64,000 nucleotides of DNA from Otatea glauca (lineage: Eukaryota > Streptophyta > Magnoliopsida > Poales > Poaceae), in contig CM070728.1 in assembly GCA_036346275.1 (NCBI GenBank), forward strand, positions 17,384,723 to 17,448,722. The letters are read 5' to 3'. The notes under the pieces were generated by a model. The model did not search any database. It had not been told where the DNA came from and saw only the letters and a list, made by a program, of their open reading frames with translations. Position numbers and translations under genes: made by a program. Shown here in pieces: positions 13,601 to 24,561 of this stretch (its first letter is position 1; each line of letters starts with the position of its first letter).

Positions 13601-13819
13601 TGTGCATCATTATCCACTTCCTCAGCAATGTACTCAACCTCCTCAGCCACCTTATGCAGGGATCCATTCTCCGGTAGGGAATTGGCCACATTAGCAGCTA
13701 GCTTCTCTGTCACCTCGGAAGCGTGCTCCACAGCCTCCAAAACAGTTTCCACGTTTTCTATCGCCTCGCCTAACATAATCAATTAACAACCCAGTCATTG
13801 CAATAAAAACGGTATAGAC

Positions 13820-13879
<60 letters not shown>

Positions 13880-14287
13880 CGTTGAAATGGGGCACCATGG
13901 AGCCTAGGTTTCATGATTTCAAATGCGCAGATTCAAGCTAAATTCGGGTATATTTTTCAAAACTTTTGGTTTTAGGGTATACACCCATCTATAACAATTC
14001 AAATGAAACACATACCTTTGAAAAAATATACTCGAATTCAAAGATTTTAAACGAATTTAGATTGCATGCTTTGATGATTTATATATATAATCAGCACATA
14101 CCTACAAACAAACTATCATCAAAAAAGAAAACTCTAGTTTAAATTTCAGTTCAAACTTGTTTGAACTAGTTAGTAAACTAGTTAAACTCAACATCCTAAA
14201 AATTTCAAAAAATTAAACGTACAATACATAGGAGAATATATCTATTTTGTATCATGGAGCCTAGGCTCCATAGTGCTCAAGTAATTA

Positions 14288-14379
<92 letters not shown>

Positions 14380-16862
14380 ATATTATGGAAATTGGGTTTT
14401 GACCCAAATTTTTAGGCCCATCGGGCCGAGCAAGACCAGTCGGTGAAGCTAAAAGGTCATGCAGCTGATGCTGCGTGCCCTAGCTCCAGACGCGTGCGAG
14501 AGAGGGCGAGCGGCGGTGACCATGTCACAGGCATGGATCCTCGGCATGCGGCGACAACCGGGCCCTCTAACGGCTATTGCTCTCTCTCGGGCTCCTCTCG
14601 GGCTCTATTTAACCTATTCCTTCTCAACACATAGAGAAGAGCGACGTGAATTTTCCCATTTTCCCGATCTCTAATCCACCTCCAGTTTTCTTCTTCTCTG
14701 ACGATACTCTGGATAGCTCCTTGGCTACCCAACTCCCTCGTGATTTTCTTGGCTTCGATCCATCTTTAAGTACCCGTCGCTGTAGCGTGTCGCATGTAAC
14801 TAGGGGTGGAAATCGAGCTAAGTCCTCATTTTTTCGAGTTTTTTTCGAAATTGACACAGTTTAATTTAATATCATTTTATTTATAGTTTAGAAGTTTTTT
14901 AGAATCGAGCTAACAAGCCGAGCTAGAGCAAAATCCAATTTCATTCGAAATTAACTTATTTCAATGTTTATCCAATGAACGAGTGTAATTGGAGCAATTT
15001 TGAACTGAGCCAATGAGCCTCGCTAACGAGCTTTTTTTCTAGCCCTACGTGGTGAATCAAAGATGGGGAAGACAACTACGGACCCGAGGCACATCGTGGG
15101 CGACGGGGTGTCTCTGGTGCTCTTGGTTGCTGAACCTCTGTGTTGATCGTATTTGGTTGTGCGGTTGGTCCGGCCGTGTGCTGGTTGTGGTGCTCGGTGA
15201 TTTGTTGCCTCTTTCTGTGGAGTGAGCCCTTCATGGATTGTTATTCTTGGTCGACGGTGGTCTCTTCTCCGACTAAGATGAGAAGTTTGTGGCTATGTTC
15301 GGCTTTGGTTACATTTCAGGACTACTCGATGAATTGCCTCACTTGGTGGTCAACGACATTGTATCTCGAAAAGCTTTGCCAGTGATCTGTGGCAGTACAG
15401 CGGCGATATTTTTTTTGGGACGTCGTCTTTGACAAGCCTTGCTTATTTCACTGACTTTGTATTAGTGCTCTGTGAGTATTTTTGTTTCTTTGTTGTTTTA
15501 TTTAAATTGTGCAAAGGGGTTGGACGATTCTATGTCTCGGGAACCTTGCTTGATATGGTGACAGAAGCTCACTAAGGATTGGGTTTTTTGAGACTATCTA
15601 TAACAATCTAGCAGTTTACTGTTTTAAAAAAATTGAGATTACTCCATTTGAATTGATTATTTGCCTAGTTAATTAATTTGTTCAGTATAATATATTTGGC
15701 TTGTTTTGTATTTAGTTTAGTGTAGCTGTTTCTATTTATTAACCTTATTGGTACTACTGTTTTTTTTTGTTAATAGCAATATTCTATTGTTATCTTGATC
15801 ATAGATATACTATGCTATCTTTGGTGAGGTATCCAGTACACACGAACTGTTATTGTGCTAAACTATACTGGTATTGAAGTAAATTAATTTACGGTAAGTT
15901 TGAATTCTAAAATTAGTACGATTGTTAGTGGGCTTATCACAAATTAGTCAGTAATACTGTTCCTAGTGGTAAGGAGGTTTGTTAATTAAAATAGCCCGAC
16001 ATCTGAGGGCAAAATTTTAGCAACTTGAGCTATGTTTTAGTGTACATGAGTAGTATTTATGCTCTGGTTTTTATCCATGATATGCTCTGATACTATTTAC
16101 TTTATATATCAATAACGTTCTCTGTTTAATAATTAAGTTTGGATTTAAAGTAACGAGAAAATTGGTAATATCTTATTTTATCAGTAACCAATAAGCAACT
16201 CATGGACTTTGCAGATGATTAACACCGGTGTCGTTTGCAAAATTAGCGATGGTATATTATCGATATAAAGGAAACCAATATTAGATTGTGTATGTATGTA
16301 CCTTCGACCTTCCTGATCCTCTTGTAGAATGGCACGGCCGTGTAGACCACGCCTCCAAGCACCATCTGCACCCTGAGAAAAAAAACATCAAATATGGTCA
16401 ATCGCAATTAATTCATCTCACAAGAGCCGCACACAGTACACTATTGCTATTCCTAATCCCTACCAGATAGGCAACATCGGCAGCGGCGAGAAGCCGAGGC
16501 GTCGGTGGCCGGCGGCCGCGGCCAATTCCGCCGGAACTACGTCGGATTTGCCCAGAATAACCCACCTGTCCATAGAAATCAACCATCTTACACAAACCCA
16601 CGAGTTGAACTCTCAAGAATGAAGGAAAAAAAAACCTACGGTTCTTGCTCGGAGAACACGTACCCAGAGTCGATGCCGCTCGGATCTGCAGCACCACCGG
16701 CAGGCTTCTCGCCTCCGCTGCATCGAAGCAAGAACATCAAGAAATCACAAAAGAGGCACCAAATTCCAGCCACATCAATCCTAAGAAGAATCAAAGAGAA
16801 AGACATCCGTACTTTGGGTCATCTTGGGCGGGCTGGGTGGCGGCGCCGGCTAGCGTCACCAT
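10607..16862 (-). CDS. 202-aa membrane-anchored helical protein, six exons, function unknown
   Basis: Rebuilt from six minus-strand exons: 16813-16862, 16640-16717, 16464-16565, 16302-16372, 13576-13769 and 10607-10720. All five introns are GT-AG and every splice phase matches. The exons total 609 nt, giving 202 residues plus TGA. Exon 1 starts at ATG 16862 (MVTLAGAATQ). Residues about 43-75 read VILGKSDVVPAELAAAAG then RRLGFSPLPMLPIW. The next exon gives VQMVLGGVVYTAVPFYKRIR, a likely single membrane segment. The rest is a charged amphipathic helix rich in VE/AE repeats (ENVETVLEAVEHASEVTEKL), ending ASYAGSDAQK. I have an impression of similar uncharacterised plant proteins, possibly plastid-linked, but cannot place them firmly. 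The exon 5 donor (GTCCGTG) is weak. The two last introns (2.53 and 2.86 kb) are filled with transposons. A Copia element sits 524 bp upstream of the ATG. Confidence 0.85.
10806..11063. mobile_element. Hairpin MITE in intron 5
   Basis: About 75-bp inverted arms face each other. The left arm runs 10806-10880 and ends AAAAATACACCT. The right arm runs 10985-11063 and starts AGGTGTATTTTTG. Both ends are AT-rich (AATAATACATTTTT against its complement). There is no coding capacity. It lies between exons 5 and 6 of the 202-aa gene. Confidence 0.65.
11403..11692. mobile_element. MITE in intron 5 (GGCTGTTTGGAT / ATCCAAACAAGCC ends)
   Basis: The element starts near AGGCTGTTTGGATAC and ends GAATCCAAACAAGCCCT, an inverted terminal pair common in grass MITEs. 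The body repeats GCTAATWATTAGC-type short palindromes many times. No target duplication could be fixed. Confidence 0.6.
12054..13383. mobile_element. 1.33-kb non-autonomous hAT-like element, copy 1
   Basis: Bounded by an exact 8-bp target duplication GGTTGGTG (12046-12053 and 13384-13391). The ends are CAGGATTTGAAAATTCG and CGAAATTTGAATCCTTG, inverted and rich in AAATTTCG. An 8-bp duplication and CA-GG ends fit the hAT superfamily. There is no transposase. The body is made of diverged direct repeats of about 175 bp, each with an AAAATTTT block followed by a run like GAATTTTTAAAAATTC and a CAGTAGTACTGT-type motif. Related copies lie at 24.6 and 27.2 kb. The 24.6-kb copy is in opposite orientation. 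Confidence 0.8.
13384..13575. other. Intron sequence next to exon 5
   Basis: Host intron sequence between the hAT-like element and exon 5. Nothing else is recognised. Confidence 0.5.
13823..14380. mobile_element. Micron-like MITE inserted in a (TA)n microsatellite
   Basis: A 0.4-kb element (about 13878-14290) lies between two long (TA)n tracts (13823-13877 and 14291-14367, the latter followed by TGTA repeats). Its ends show an inverted pair GCACCATGGAGCCTAGG and CCTAGGCTCCATAGTGC. Insertion into TA microsatellites is the hallmark of the rice Micron family. The match to that family is inference from structure only. Confidence 0.6.
14381..14802. other. Intron 4, no gene seen
   Basis: GC-richer segment with a promoter-like TCTATTTAACC and a pyrimidine-rich run. 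Possibly an old LTR fragment. No domain is recognised in the short frames. Confidence 0.3.
14803..15045. mobile_element. hAT-type MITE in intron 4
   Basis: Starts TAGGGGTGGAAATCGAGC and ends GAGCTTTTTTTCTAGCCCTA, an imperfect terminal inverted pair of the hAT type. About 243 bp, non-coding. A clear 8-bp target duplication was not seen. Confidence 0.55.
15046..16301. other. Rest of intron 4, no gene seen
   Basis: T-rich sequence. The first 350 bp are more GC-balanced and contain an open frame at 15140-15385 without recognisable domains. I see no further exon of the 202-aa gene here, because exon 4 and exon 5 already join in phase. Confidence 0.4.
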
Positions 16863-17386
16863 GGAGGATCGATTTGCGGCTGAAGCGAAGGAGCGTTTTG
16901 GTGCACAAAGGGGAAGAAAGGAACAGGGAGTTGATTAGCTCGGCGGATATAGTTGCCGTGCTTCGTTATGTTGCTTACCCGAGTCAGCATTAAATTTCCT
17001 AGTGTCAGACCAATAATACGAGTTGCAGTAGGATAGGAAATTTTGCACGCGGGCATTAAACAACTCTGATTGGTACGGTAAGTGCTACAGTAATGGTAGA
17101 CTTATCTCTTGGCGGCCATGCGCAGGATTAATTTTACAGTTTCGTCACGACCAAGCTACTTTCGTGATGCAGACTTTACTTACTGCTTGTTTGCCGACGC
17201 AGAAAATTTGAATGCGGCAGAGGGGCCCGGCCCGTTGGCAGATTACACGCTCCAGACAACGCGGATCCCACGCCGACAGCTTGAATACGGCCCGGCCGTG
17301 AAGACAACAACCCGGGCTTTCTCTTAGCCTGGTCTGAGCCAATTCGTGTTCGTCTACTTCTTGCGGATGCGGAGATTGTTTGGTAC
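16863..17386. promoter_or_regulatory. Upstream region of the 202-aa gene
   Basis: 524 bp between the gene's ATG and the Copia insertion. This is all the proximal promoter the gene can have on this chromosome copy. No convincing TATA box was picked out by eye. Confidence 0.4.
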
Positions 17387-17604
17387 TGTTGAGAAACCCT
17401 CGTGGCTCATGAAAAGCCTACGATGGCCTCTTAGCCGAAATCCTAGATGAGCGCTATAAAAGGAGGAGGGGGTCCCCCTATGTACAAGCAATCAGAAATC
17501 AATAAAGAATTCTGCCGTCGCTCCCTATATACCTGTCTCTCTCTCTGTTCTCCACTTTAGATCTGTTGGAAACCCGGATTATTCGATGGCGAGGTTCCTT
17601 AACA
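17387..17604 (+). repeat. 5' LTR of the Copia element
   Basis: 218 bp, TGTTGAGAAACC to TTCCTTAACA. Contains GCTATAAAAGG (TATA box near 17455) and AATAAAG near 17501. Many differences from the 3' LTR point to an old insertion. Confidence 0.9.
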
Positions 17605-19150
17605 CGTTATCGACGAAGCTCTCAGGAGTTCGGTTTTGAAAGGTGAGAAAAGGTGGGAATTGACGATTGAATCTAATCATTGTTGTTTTCTATGCATGCA
17701 TCTAACCTACGACATCGATCGCTGCGTTAAATCACGTGGCAAGAAGCTACATCGACCGCGAAACAACGGTACACATGAAGCATATTTACATCCGAAAAAA
17801 TAAGGAAAGGTCGTCGCCTCGGCATGCGACCAACTGCGTCACCGTCGCCGCCACTCGACACGCGCGCAAAGCGCCGCCGCTAACCGGGCTCGCAGACGCG
17901 ACCTTGCCGTGCGTCGCGCAAGCGCCTCACCTCGGCAAGAGTGCACGGAGCCACCGATCGCCGCCTCGACTCTACGCGCTTAGCAAAGACGACGCCAAGA
18001 CGTAGCCGCGCCGCCGCATCCGTCTTGGCGTCGCGCCGCCTCGGCCTCCGTCGTCGCGCCTCGACCTTCGGTTAACAAGACGTCGCCGCCGGCTTCCCGG
18101 CCGCCAGCAAGCAGCGTCAGCGCCGCCGCCGGCTCCGTCGGCGACGCCGCGCCAGCGCGCCGCGGCTGGCCGCCCGCCGGCGCCTCTCCGACCTTCGTGC
18201 GTGCCGTGGTCCGGCTTGAAGTCGTTTCGCCGCCGTCGGCCTCGTGTGCGCCATCACGGTCCGGCTCGGCCGCCCTGACCATGGCCCGGCCTTGTGTGCG
18301 CCGCCGCCGTCTCCGACCTTCGCCGCCATTGCTGTCGTCGTCGGCCGGCACCGCCGCATCATCTCGATTGGCCCGTCGTCGCCGCCACCGTCTCGGTCCA
18401 TGTGCGTCGCTTTTGGTCGGCCGCGCACCGCCTGCCAGCGCGCCACCCCCCAGTCGGCCGCCGCGCCGCACGCCGCCACCAAACCTCGGCCCCTTTTCAC
18501 CTACAAGACAAAGCGGCTCATGCTGCCGTAAACCGTAGCCTGCGTCGCCGCGCCCGCCCGACGCCAGTGTCACCATCTGCCGCGCGCCGTTCTGCGCTAC
18601 TAAGCCGAAGCAATCGTCGCCGCACCCGATGAAGGCGTGCGGGCGGGTGGAGCAAGAGAAGGAAGGGGGAGGCGGCGCGTGAAAGGAAGAAAGCGGCGAG
18701 AAGAGAAGGAAAAAATGGAGCTCGCACGGGGGTAAGTTGCGGCGATGGCTAGGGGAAACCCTAGCCGCACGCCGTGTGATGGCGGGCGGGCCAAGCAGCC
18801 ACACAAAGCAGCGTATGAGCTTGGTTCGTAGGAAGAAAAGAAAAGAAAAAGAAGAAAAGAAAAATAAAGAGAAGAAAAGGAAAAAAAGAAAGGAAAAATA
18901 GCAGAAAAATAGCAGAAAATTTTGAAAAATTGCCAGAAAATCAAGAATATTTATTTGGCTCTGTTTTTAATTTTTCTAGCTTTATTTCCCTGTTTTATGA
19001 ATATTCTTTATGAATTTTGAATTCGTTGCTTTGTTTAGCATATTGAAAATACATGTGAATTTATTTTCAGTTCTTTATGCTTTTGCAACCCTTTTCTATT
19101 AGATTACACGCAGTAATCTAATATTAGAATTTTGAAATCATGCATCATGA
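17605..19150 (+). other. Copia leader, with a very GC-rich block
   Basis: Starts with the primer-binding site. 17800-18800 is strongly GC-rich and dominated by GCCGCCG-type triplets, so long frames are open on both strands. These frames have no recognisable domain and look like low-complexity artefacts. A purine run at 18830-18920 and AT-rich sequence follow before gag. Confidence 0.6.
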
Positions 19151-19159
19151 ATCGTGAAT

Positions 19160-19610
19160 CGTGAGTTTGAAGAACTGGCCTCGCACGGTCAGAACTACCT
19201 TACTTGGGCATCGGACGTGAAGATAGTTCTTGGGGGCAAGAAGCTCCGTGCTGCGATTGGTCTAGGGTCCTCGCAGGACGCGAAACCTACCGTCGAGCAG
19301 AACGATCAAAGCCTTGCACAGAATTTGTACTAATCTCTTCCTATGTGGCAAGAAGATCACTGATGAGGAGAAGATTGACAAAACTCTCTCTACCTTCCAC
19401 CTAAATGCTATCCGGAGTGCACGCAGCTATCGTCAGGATGCATACAAGGAGTATAGCGAATTGATTGATGTAATGCAAGTTGCGGAATCGCAAGACGATG
19501 TTCTATGCAAGAACTATGTCTCACAGCCACTTGGAAGGGGCACTGGCACAGAAGTTAATGCCAATAGCTATAAGGTGAGAAAGCCCATTCATAGAAACAA
19601 GGGCGAGTAG
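19160..19610 (+). pseudogene. Copia gag, internally deleted
   Basis: The N-terminal part (NYLTWASDVKIVLGGKKLRAAI, read from about 19180) and the C-terminal part (ITDEEKIDKTLSTFH onward, 19350-19610) of a Copia capsid protein are both present. They are in different frames, with a stop between them at about 19330. The middle, usually about 100 residues, is missing. The zinc knuckle expected after 19610 is absent, and non-coding AT-rich sequence fills 19650-19855. Confidence 0.75.
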
Positions 19611-19856
19611 GGTGAAAAAGAAAAGTTTCAGGCCAAGGGAAAGTCCAAAGCCCGTTATTTTTTTTAGATTATGGTTGTTAGCATTTTCTTTTGAATAATG
19701 AATTGTAAGCTCTAGAAGAGCATACTTCTCTCATTAATAAATATGCAATTTATTCTTTATTCCAGTATTCTTTCATTTACAAGCAATTTTTGAATTATTT
19801 TGCCTCTGTTTGATTAAAATTATATTTCTTTTATCTAGAAATCGTGTAGCGCCCAA

Positions 19857-20393
19857 ATGGAAGAGGTATGCATTGTTGATTGTGGCATAACAAATACCAT
19901 CTTAAGAGAGTCTAAATACTTCCAGTCGATCATGAAAAACGCTGGAAAGATTACTACGATCGCAGGAAGCGATTCATATGTAATCGACTCAGGAAGAGCC
20001 ACAATTATATTACCTATGGGTACAACTTTGGTAATTGAAGAAGTCCTTTTGTACCCTAAATCAATACGCACTCTCTTAAGCTTTAAATACATCCGCGCCA
20101 ATGGTTTTCATGTAGAAACAAATGAAGAAAATGGCAAAGAATACTTGTGCATTGTGAAGCACGTGGTATGTGGAAAAATGGTATTAGAAAAATTCCCCTC
20201 ATATGAATCTGGGTTGTACTACACGAATATTCATGCACCCGAAGTGTATACTTCCTTGAAGACTGTTTTTAGAAGCTCTGAGTTTTTTTTATGGCATAGT
20301 AGATTAGGTCATCCTGATCTTAGAATGATGAGAAATATAGTGAACAACTCACAAGGTCATGGCATTAATGTTAAAAAATTTCCTAAATCATGA
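19857..20393 (+). pseudogene. Copia protease and pre-integrase region
   Basis: Protease-like start VDCGITNTIL, where the usual D-[ST]-G active site reads D-C-G. A gag-pre-integrase zinc-binding segment follows (FFLWHSRLGHPDLRMM). The partner CPAC lies in the next frame from 20400, so a frameshift falls at 20359-20393. Confidence 0.8.
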
Positions 20394-21525
20394 AAATTTT
20401 GTGTGCCCTGCATGTGCCACCGGGAAATTAATAACTGGACCCTCTGTCATGAAAGTGCAAAATGAAATTCCCGCATTCCTGGAACGCATCCAGGGGGATA
20501 TTTGCGGCCCGATTCAGCCCTTGTCAGGGCCGTTTCGATACTTTATGGTGCTCATCGATGCTTCCTCGAAATGGTCGCATGTATGCTTATTATCAACAAG
20601 AAACCATGCATTTGCAAAGCTGATCTCGCAGATCATAAGAATTAAGAATGCTTTCCCTGACCATCGCGTGAAGTCCATTAGAATGGACAATGCCGAAGAA
20701 TTTACTTCAAAAGCATTTGATGATTATTGCATGGCAACAGGGATAGCAGTTGAGCACTCCGTACCGAACGTCCACACGCAGAATGGACTAGCAGAAGCAC
20801 TAATAAAGAGGGTTAAGTTCATTGCCAGACCGCTTTTGCAGAGTTGTAACTTGCCCAACACTTGTTGGGGATACGCAGTCCTGCACGCAGCAGCTCTCAT
20901 CAACTTCAGACCTTCGGCCTACAACATCCATTCTCCTATGCAGCTTGTGCACGGGATCATCCCGAAGATCTCCCATCTTAGAAAATTTGGGTGTATGGTA
21001 TATGCACCTATACCACCCCCTCAGCAGACTGCAATAGGCCCTCTCCGCAAGTTCGGGATATACGTTGGTTATGGGAGTGCATCCATAATCAGGTATTTGG
21101 AACCCATGACTAGAGACTTGCATACAGCCCGATTCGCTGATTGCATTTTTGACGAGGATCGTTTCCCGTCATTAGGGGGAGGAAATCAACCTTTGGATGA
21201 AAAATACCAGGAAATCATATGGCATTCCACTGGGATCCCCGCACATGACCCCCGCACTAATGAAGCAAATCAAGAAGTCCAGAAGATAAATGAATTGCCT
21301 GATCATTTTTGTGATCTGAAGGGCGTGGTTAAGTCGCATGTACCTGCAAGAAATGCACCAGAGAGGGTGGAAATACCAAAGAAAATAGAAGGTATCCCTC
21401 ATCCTGTTCAGAGGCCTCAAAGAAAAAGAGCAGGAAATCTGGCTCCTCAAACCCAAAGTACCCGGAGACGTCTGGAGAAAACTGGGCGAGAGGACTTACC
21501 ACAACCAATCATGAAAATGCCCTAA
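20359..21525 (+). pseudogene. Copia integrase
   Basis: A 388-residue open frame with the DDE integrase core. The acidic residues lie in IQGDICGP, IRMDNAEEF and GLAEALIKR. The GKT-like zinc partner CPACATGK is at the start. The C-terminal part (LRKFGCMVYAP, IYVGYGSASIIRYLEP) is typical of Copia integrases. The frame is open, but it ends in a stop before the reverse transcriptase. Confidence 0.85.
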
Positions 21526-21543
21526 GAAAAGAAGGGGAGCCAG

Positions 21544-23469
21544 TTGAGACCTAGCACTGGAAAGAAGCCAACAGAAAAGGCAATTCCAGACTTGAATCTT
21601 CCACTGAAGGAAGCTGCCGAAAATAATGTGTGCGCACACATAGGCGATGAAAAGCTAAAGGAACTTGCTCCTGCGATAAGGAATAGCAGTGAAGAGCAAG
21701 TAGAAGTGCATGAAGCACCCCATGAAGAAATGGCCATAAACTTTGTAATAATAGGAGAATCCCTGAATAGAGCAACAGCCAACGTTGATGCATACTTTGC
21801 AAAGAAGATTGCCTCGATCATTGATCATGATCCCGAGCTCGCATCTCGCAGAGTGCAAGAAAAGGCTAGATTGGGAAGAATGGAAAAGGCAATCATCTGC
21901 AGAGTTAGTCTCTCCGAACAAGAGAGAGGTGTTTGGATCAGATGCCGCACACCTCCCCATATAAACCCCCGTAGGTCACAAATGGGTCTTTGTTCTAAGA
22001 GGAATGAAAACAACGGTTGTAAGGTACAAGGCAAGGCTTGTAGCTCAAGGTTTCACTCAACGTCCCGGAGTTGATTATGAAGAAACCTATTCTCCGGTCA
22101 TGGGAGGAATTACCTTTAGATATTTGATCTCAATGGCGATCAACTTGAAGTTGAGAATGAAGCTAATGGATGTTGTCACAAAGATATTTGTATGGAAACT
22201 TGGATTCGAGATATACATGAAAGTACCGGAAGGAATACCTATCTCGAACCAAGACGGAGCAAATAGAAACCTGTACAGTGTGAAATTGGAGAAATCACTG
22301 TATGGGCTAAAGCAGTCAGGAAGAATGTGGTACAATCGCTTGAGTGACTTCTCTACAAGAAAGGCTACACAAACAACGAAGATTGTCCATGTGTGTTTAT
22401 ACAGCGATCCCCAAATGGATTCTGTATAATCTCCGTCTATGTAGATGACTTGAACATCATTGGGACGGATGAAGAAATTGAAGAAGCATGCTCATACTTG
22501 AAGTCTGAGTTTGAAATGAAGGATTTGGGTAAAACCAAGTTTTGTTTAGGCTTGCAGCTTGAACATGTCCAAGGAGGAATCTTGGTACATCAATCAACCT
22601 ACACACAGAAAGTGTTGGAAAGATTTGGCTTTGAAAAGGCGTATCCTGCAAAGACTCCAATGGTCGGAAGGTCACTCCAAGCAGATCTAGACCCATACAG
22701 ACCTAGAGAAGAGGGGGAGGAAGTCCTGGGAGCATAATTCCCATATCTGAGTGCAGTTGGAGCGCTCATGTACCTTGCAAATAGCACCAGGCTGGACATT
22801 GGGTTCGCTTTGAATTTGCTAGCTCGGTACAGTGCAGAACCCACCAAAAGGCATTAGAAAGGGATCAAGGACATCTTCCGCTACCTCTAAGGAAGCAAAG
22901 ACCTCGGTCTGTTTTTCAGAAGAAACAATGAATTGAATTTGGTTGGCTACGCCGATGCTGGATACTTATCAGACCCGCATACTGGCAAGTCCCAAACCGG
23001 CTATGTTTTCCTATGTGGAGGAACTGCAATTTCTTGGAAGTCGTCTATGCAGACTCTTGTCTCGACGTCGACAAACCACTCGGAAATCATTGCTTTGTAT
23101 GAAGCATCTCGTGAATGTGCATGGCTCCGAAGAATGGTTCACCACATCCAGAAGTCGTGTGGTTTGAACATTGAGCAAACTCCCACAATCATTTATGAAG
23201 ATAATGCAGCTTGTGTTGCCTAAGCATAGATGGGTTATGTGAAGAGCAATCTTACGAAGCATATCAACCCCAAGTTCTTCTATGCTCACGAATTGCATAA
23301 GATGAACGAGATTAAGATATTGCATACTAAGTCATGTGAAAATCTTGCAGATTTGTTCACTAAATCACTCCCAGCATCTACCTTTGAAAGGTGCGTGAAA
23401 GGAATTAGGATGATGAGATTTAGAGAAGTGCAGATTTCAGGGGGAGATATTTCACATACTCCCACATAA
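21544..23469 (+). pseudogene. Copia reverse transcriptase and RNase H
   Basis: Pieces in several frames. 21544-22074 is the linker. 22004-22429 is the RT palm start (YKARLVAQGFTQRPGVDYEE). 22393-22737 contains VYVDDLNIIG, with an intact YVDD catalytic motif. 22738-22930 (GALMYLANSTRLDIGFALN) carries stops. 22933-23469 is RNase H (VGYADAGYLSDPHTGKSQTG, YEDNAACVA), with a stop at 23221. The frames shift at about 22010 and 22400. Confidence 0.85.
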
Positions 23470-23715
23470 ATCTCGAAGATGAATTATGAATACCCAACAT
23501 GAATCTCGAAGATTAGCAATTGAAGTTGGGAGAATTGTACTCTTTTTCCTTAGCAAGTTTTTCATGAAGTTTTCTTGCATAAGGTTTTAACGAGGCAATT
23601 CGTGCAACATAGTAAGCGTATGCTATGTACTCTTTCTCCAAGTATTTTTGTCACTGGGTTTTTCTGGAGTTTTAATGAGGCATATACATCTCGCGGCAAA
23701 GGGCCCAAGGGGGAG

Positions 23716-23939
23716 TGTTGGGAAACCCTCGTGGTCCATGGAAAGCCCACGATAGCCCCTTAGCCGAAACCCTAGGTGAGCGCTATAAAAGGAGGAGGGG
23801 GGTCCTCCCTATGTACAAGCAATCAGAAATCAATAAAGAATTTCGCCGTTGCTCCCTATATACCTATGTCTCTCTCTCTGTTCTCCACTTTAGATCTGTT
23901 CGGGAACCCCGGACTATTCGATAGCGAGGTTCCTTAACA
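23716..23939 (+). repeat. 3' LTR of the Copia element
   Basis: 224 bp, TGTTGGGAAACC to TTCCTTAACA, followed directly by the GGTAC target duplication. Clearly homologous to 17387-17604 but diverged. Confidence 0.9.
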
Positions 23940-23944
23940 GGTAC

Positions 23945-24561
23945 TTGGAGGCAGAACCCAGATTGCCACATCCAGAGGAAATGTTTTTGTCCCGTGGAAA
24001 ACAATTCTACCCATTGATTGGGGATTGTGGTTTGAAGAGGAAGTGGACACATCCAAAAAACTTTAGGAGAAAAACCAGAAAAAAAAAAGAAACTCATCCG
24101 AAGCAACAAGAAAAAAATCGAACATCCCACTCCAACCGTTCAGCACTTTTTCCACTAGATGAATCCTCTACCATCACTTATTTCTTATTCACTAACGATG
24201 CTATTGATGCATGCCTCTCTAGCTCTATTTTTCCCTACTCACAACTGCTCCCTCTGATCTCCGCCATTTCTACATGCGCTCAGCGCTCTAAGCCAAGCAC
24301 AGTGATATGCAAGCAAGATGTATTAGGTACCATCGCCACTTGCCTCCATTGAGCTGACGACCCATGGGCATCGCCGCTACTCCTCTGAGCTGACTGGTAG
24401 GCGCCGCTGTCGCTCATCTAAGCTGACTAGGTGGACGCCACTGCCTCCTACTCTGAGCTAACTAGATGAGCGCCATTGCTACCTTCGAGGTGGGAGTAGT
24501 AACTAATCGGCCGCGCTAGCGACCTCATTACACATGCTTCGCCACTGCAGGGAGCGCCTGG
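23945..24561. other. No gene seen, short imperfect repeats
   Basis: Between Copia and the next element. 24350-24480 holds about three imperfect repeats of roughly 48 bp around GAGCTGACTRGG...CGCC. A 135-codon open frame at 23945-24352 has no recognisable domain. Confidence 0.35.

Larger units (their letters stand above)
17387..23939 (+). mobile_element. Ty1-copia LTR retrotransposon, complete ends, inactive
   Basis: 6553 bp flanked by an exact 5-bp target duplication GGTAC (17382-17386 and 23940-23944). The LTRs start TGTTG and end TTAACA. The primer-binding site region starts at 17605 (CGTTATCGACGAAGC) and a purine tract (AAAGGGCCCAAGGGGGAG) ends at 23715. Domain order is gag, protease, integrase, reverse transcriptase, RNase H, which is Copia order. 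Stops, frameshifts and a gag deletion make it inactive. It sits 524 bp upstream of the 202-aa gene. Part of a second family member is at 62.4-64 kb. Confidence 0.95.

Noticed and set aside
16413..16697. 94-codon continuous minus-strand frame over exons 2 and 3
   Set aside because: It reads through introns. The spliced frame gives a better, phase-consistent protein that continues into exons 4-6.
17980..18804. 274-codon minus-strand open frame
   Set aside because: It lies in a GCCGCC-rich Copia leader, is arginine/alanine/glycine low-complexity, and the same block is open in other frames. No domain.
23945..24352. 135-codon plus-strand open frame
   Set aside because: No recognisable domain, flanked by transposons on both sides, and no start context or neighbouring exon.
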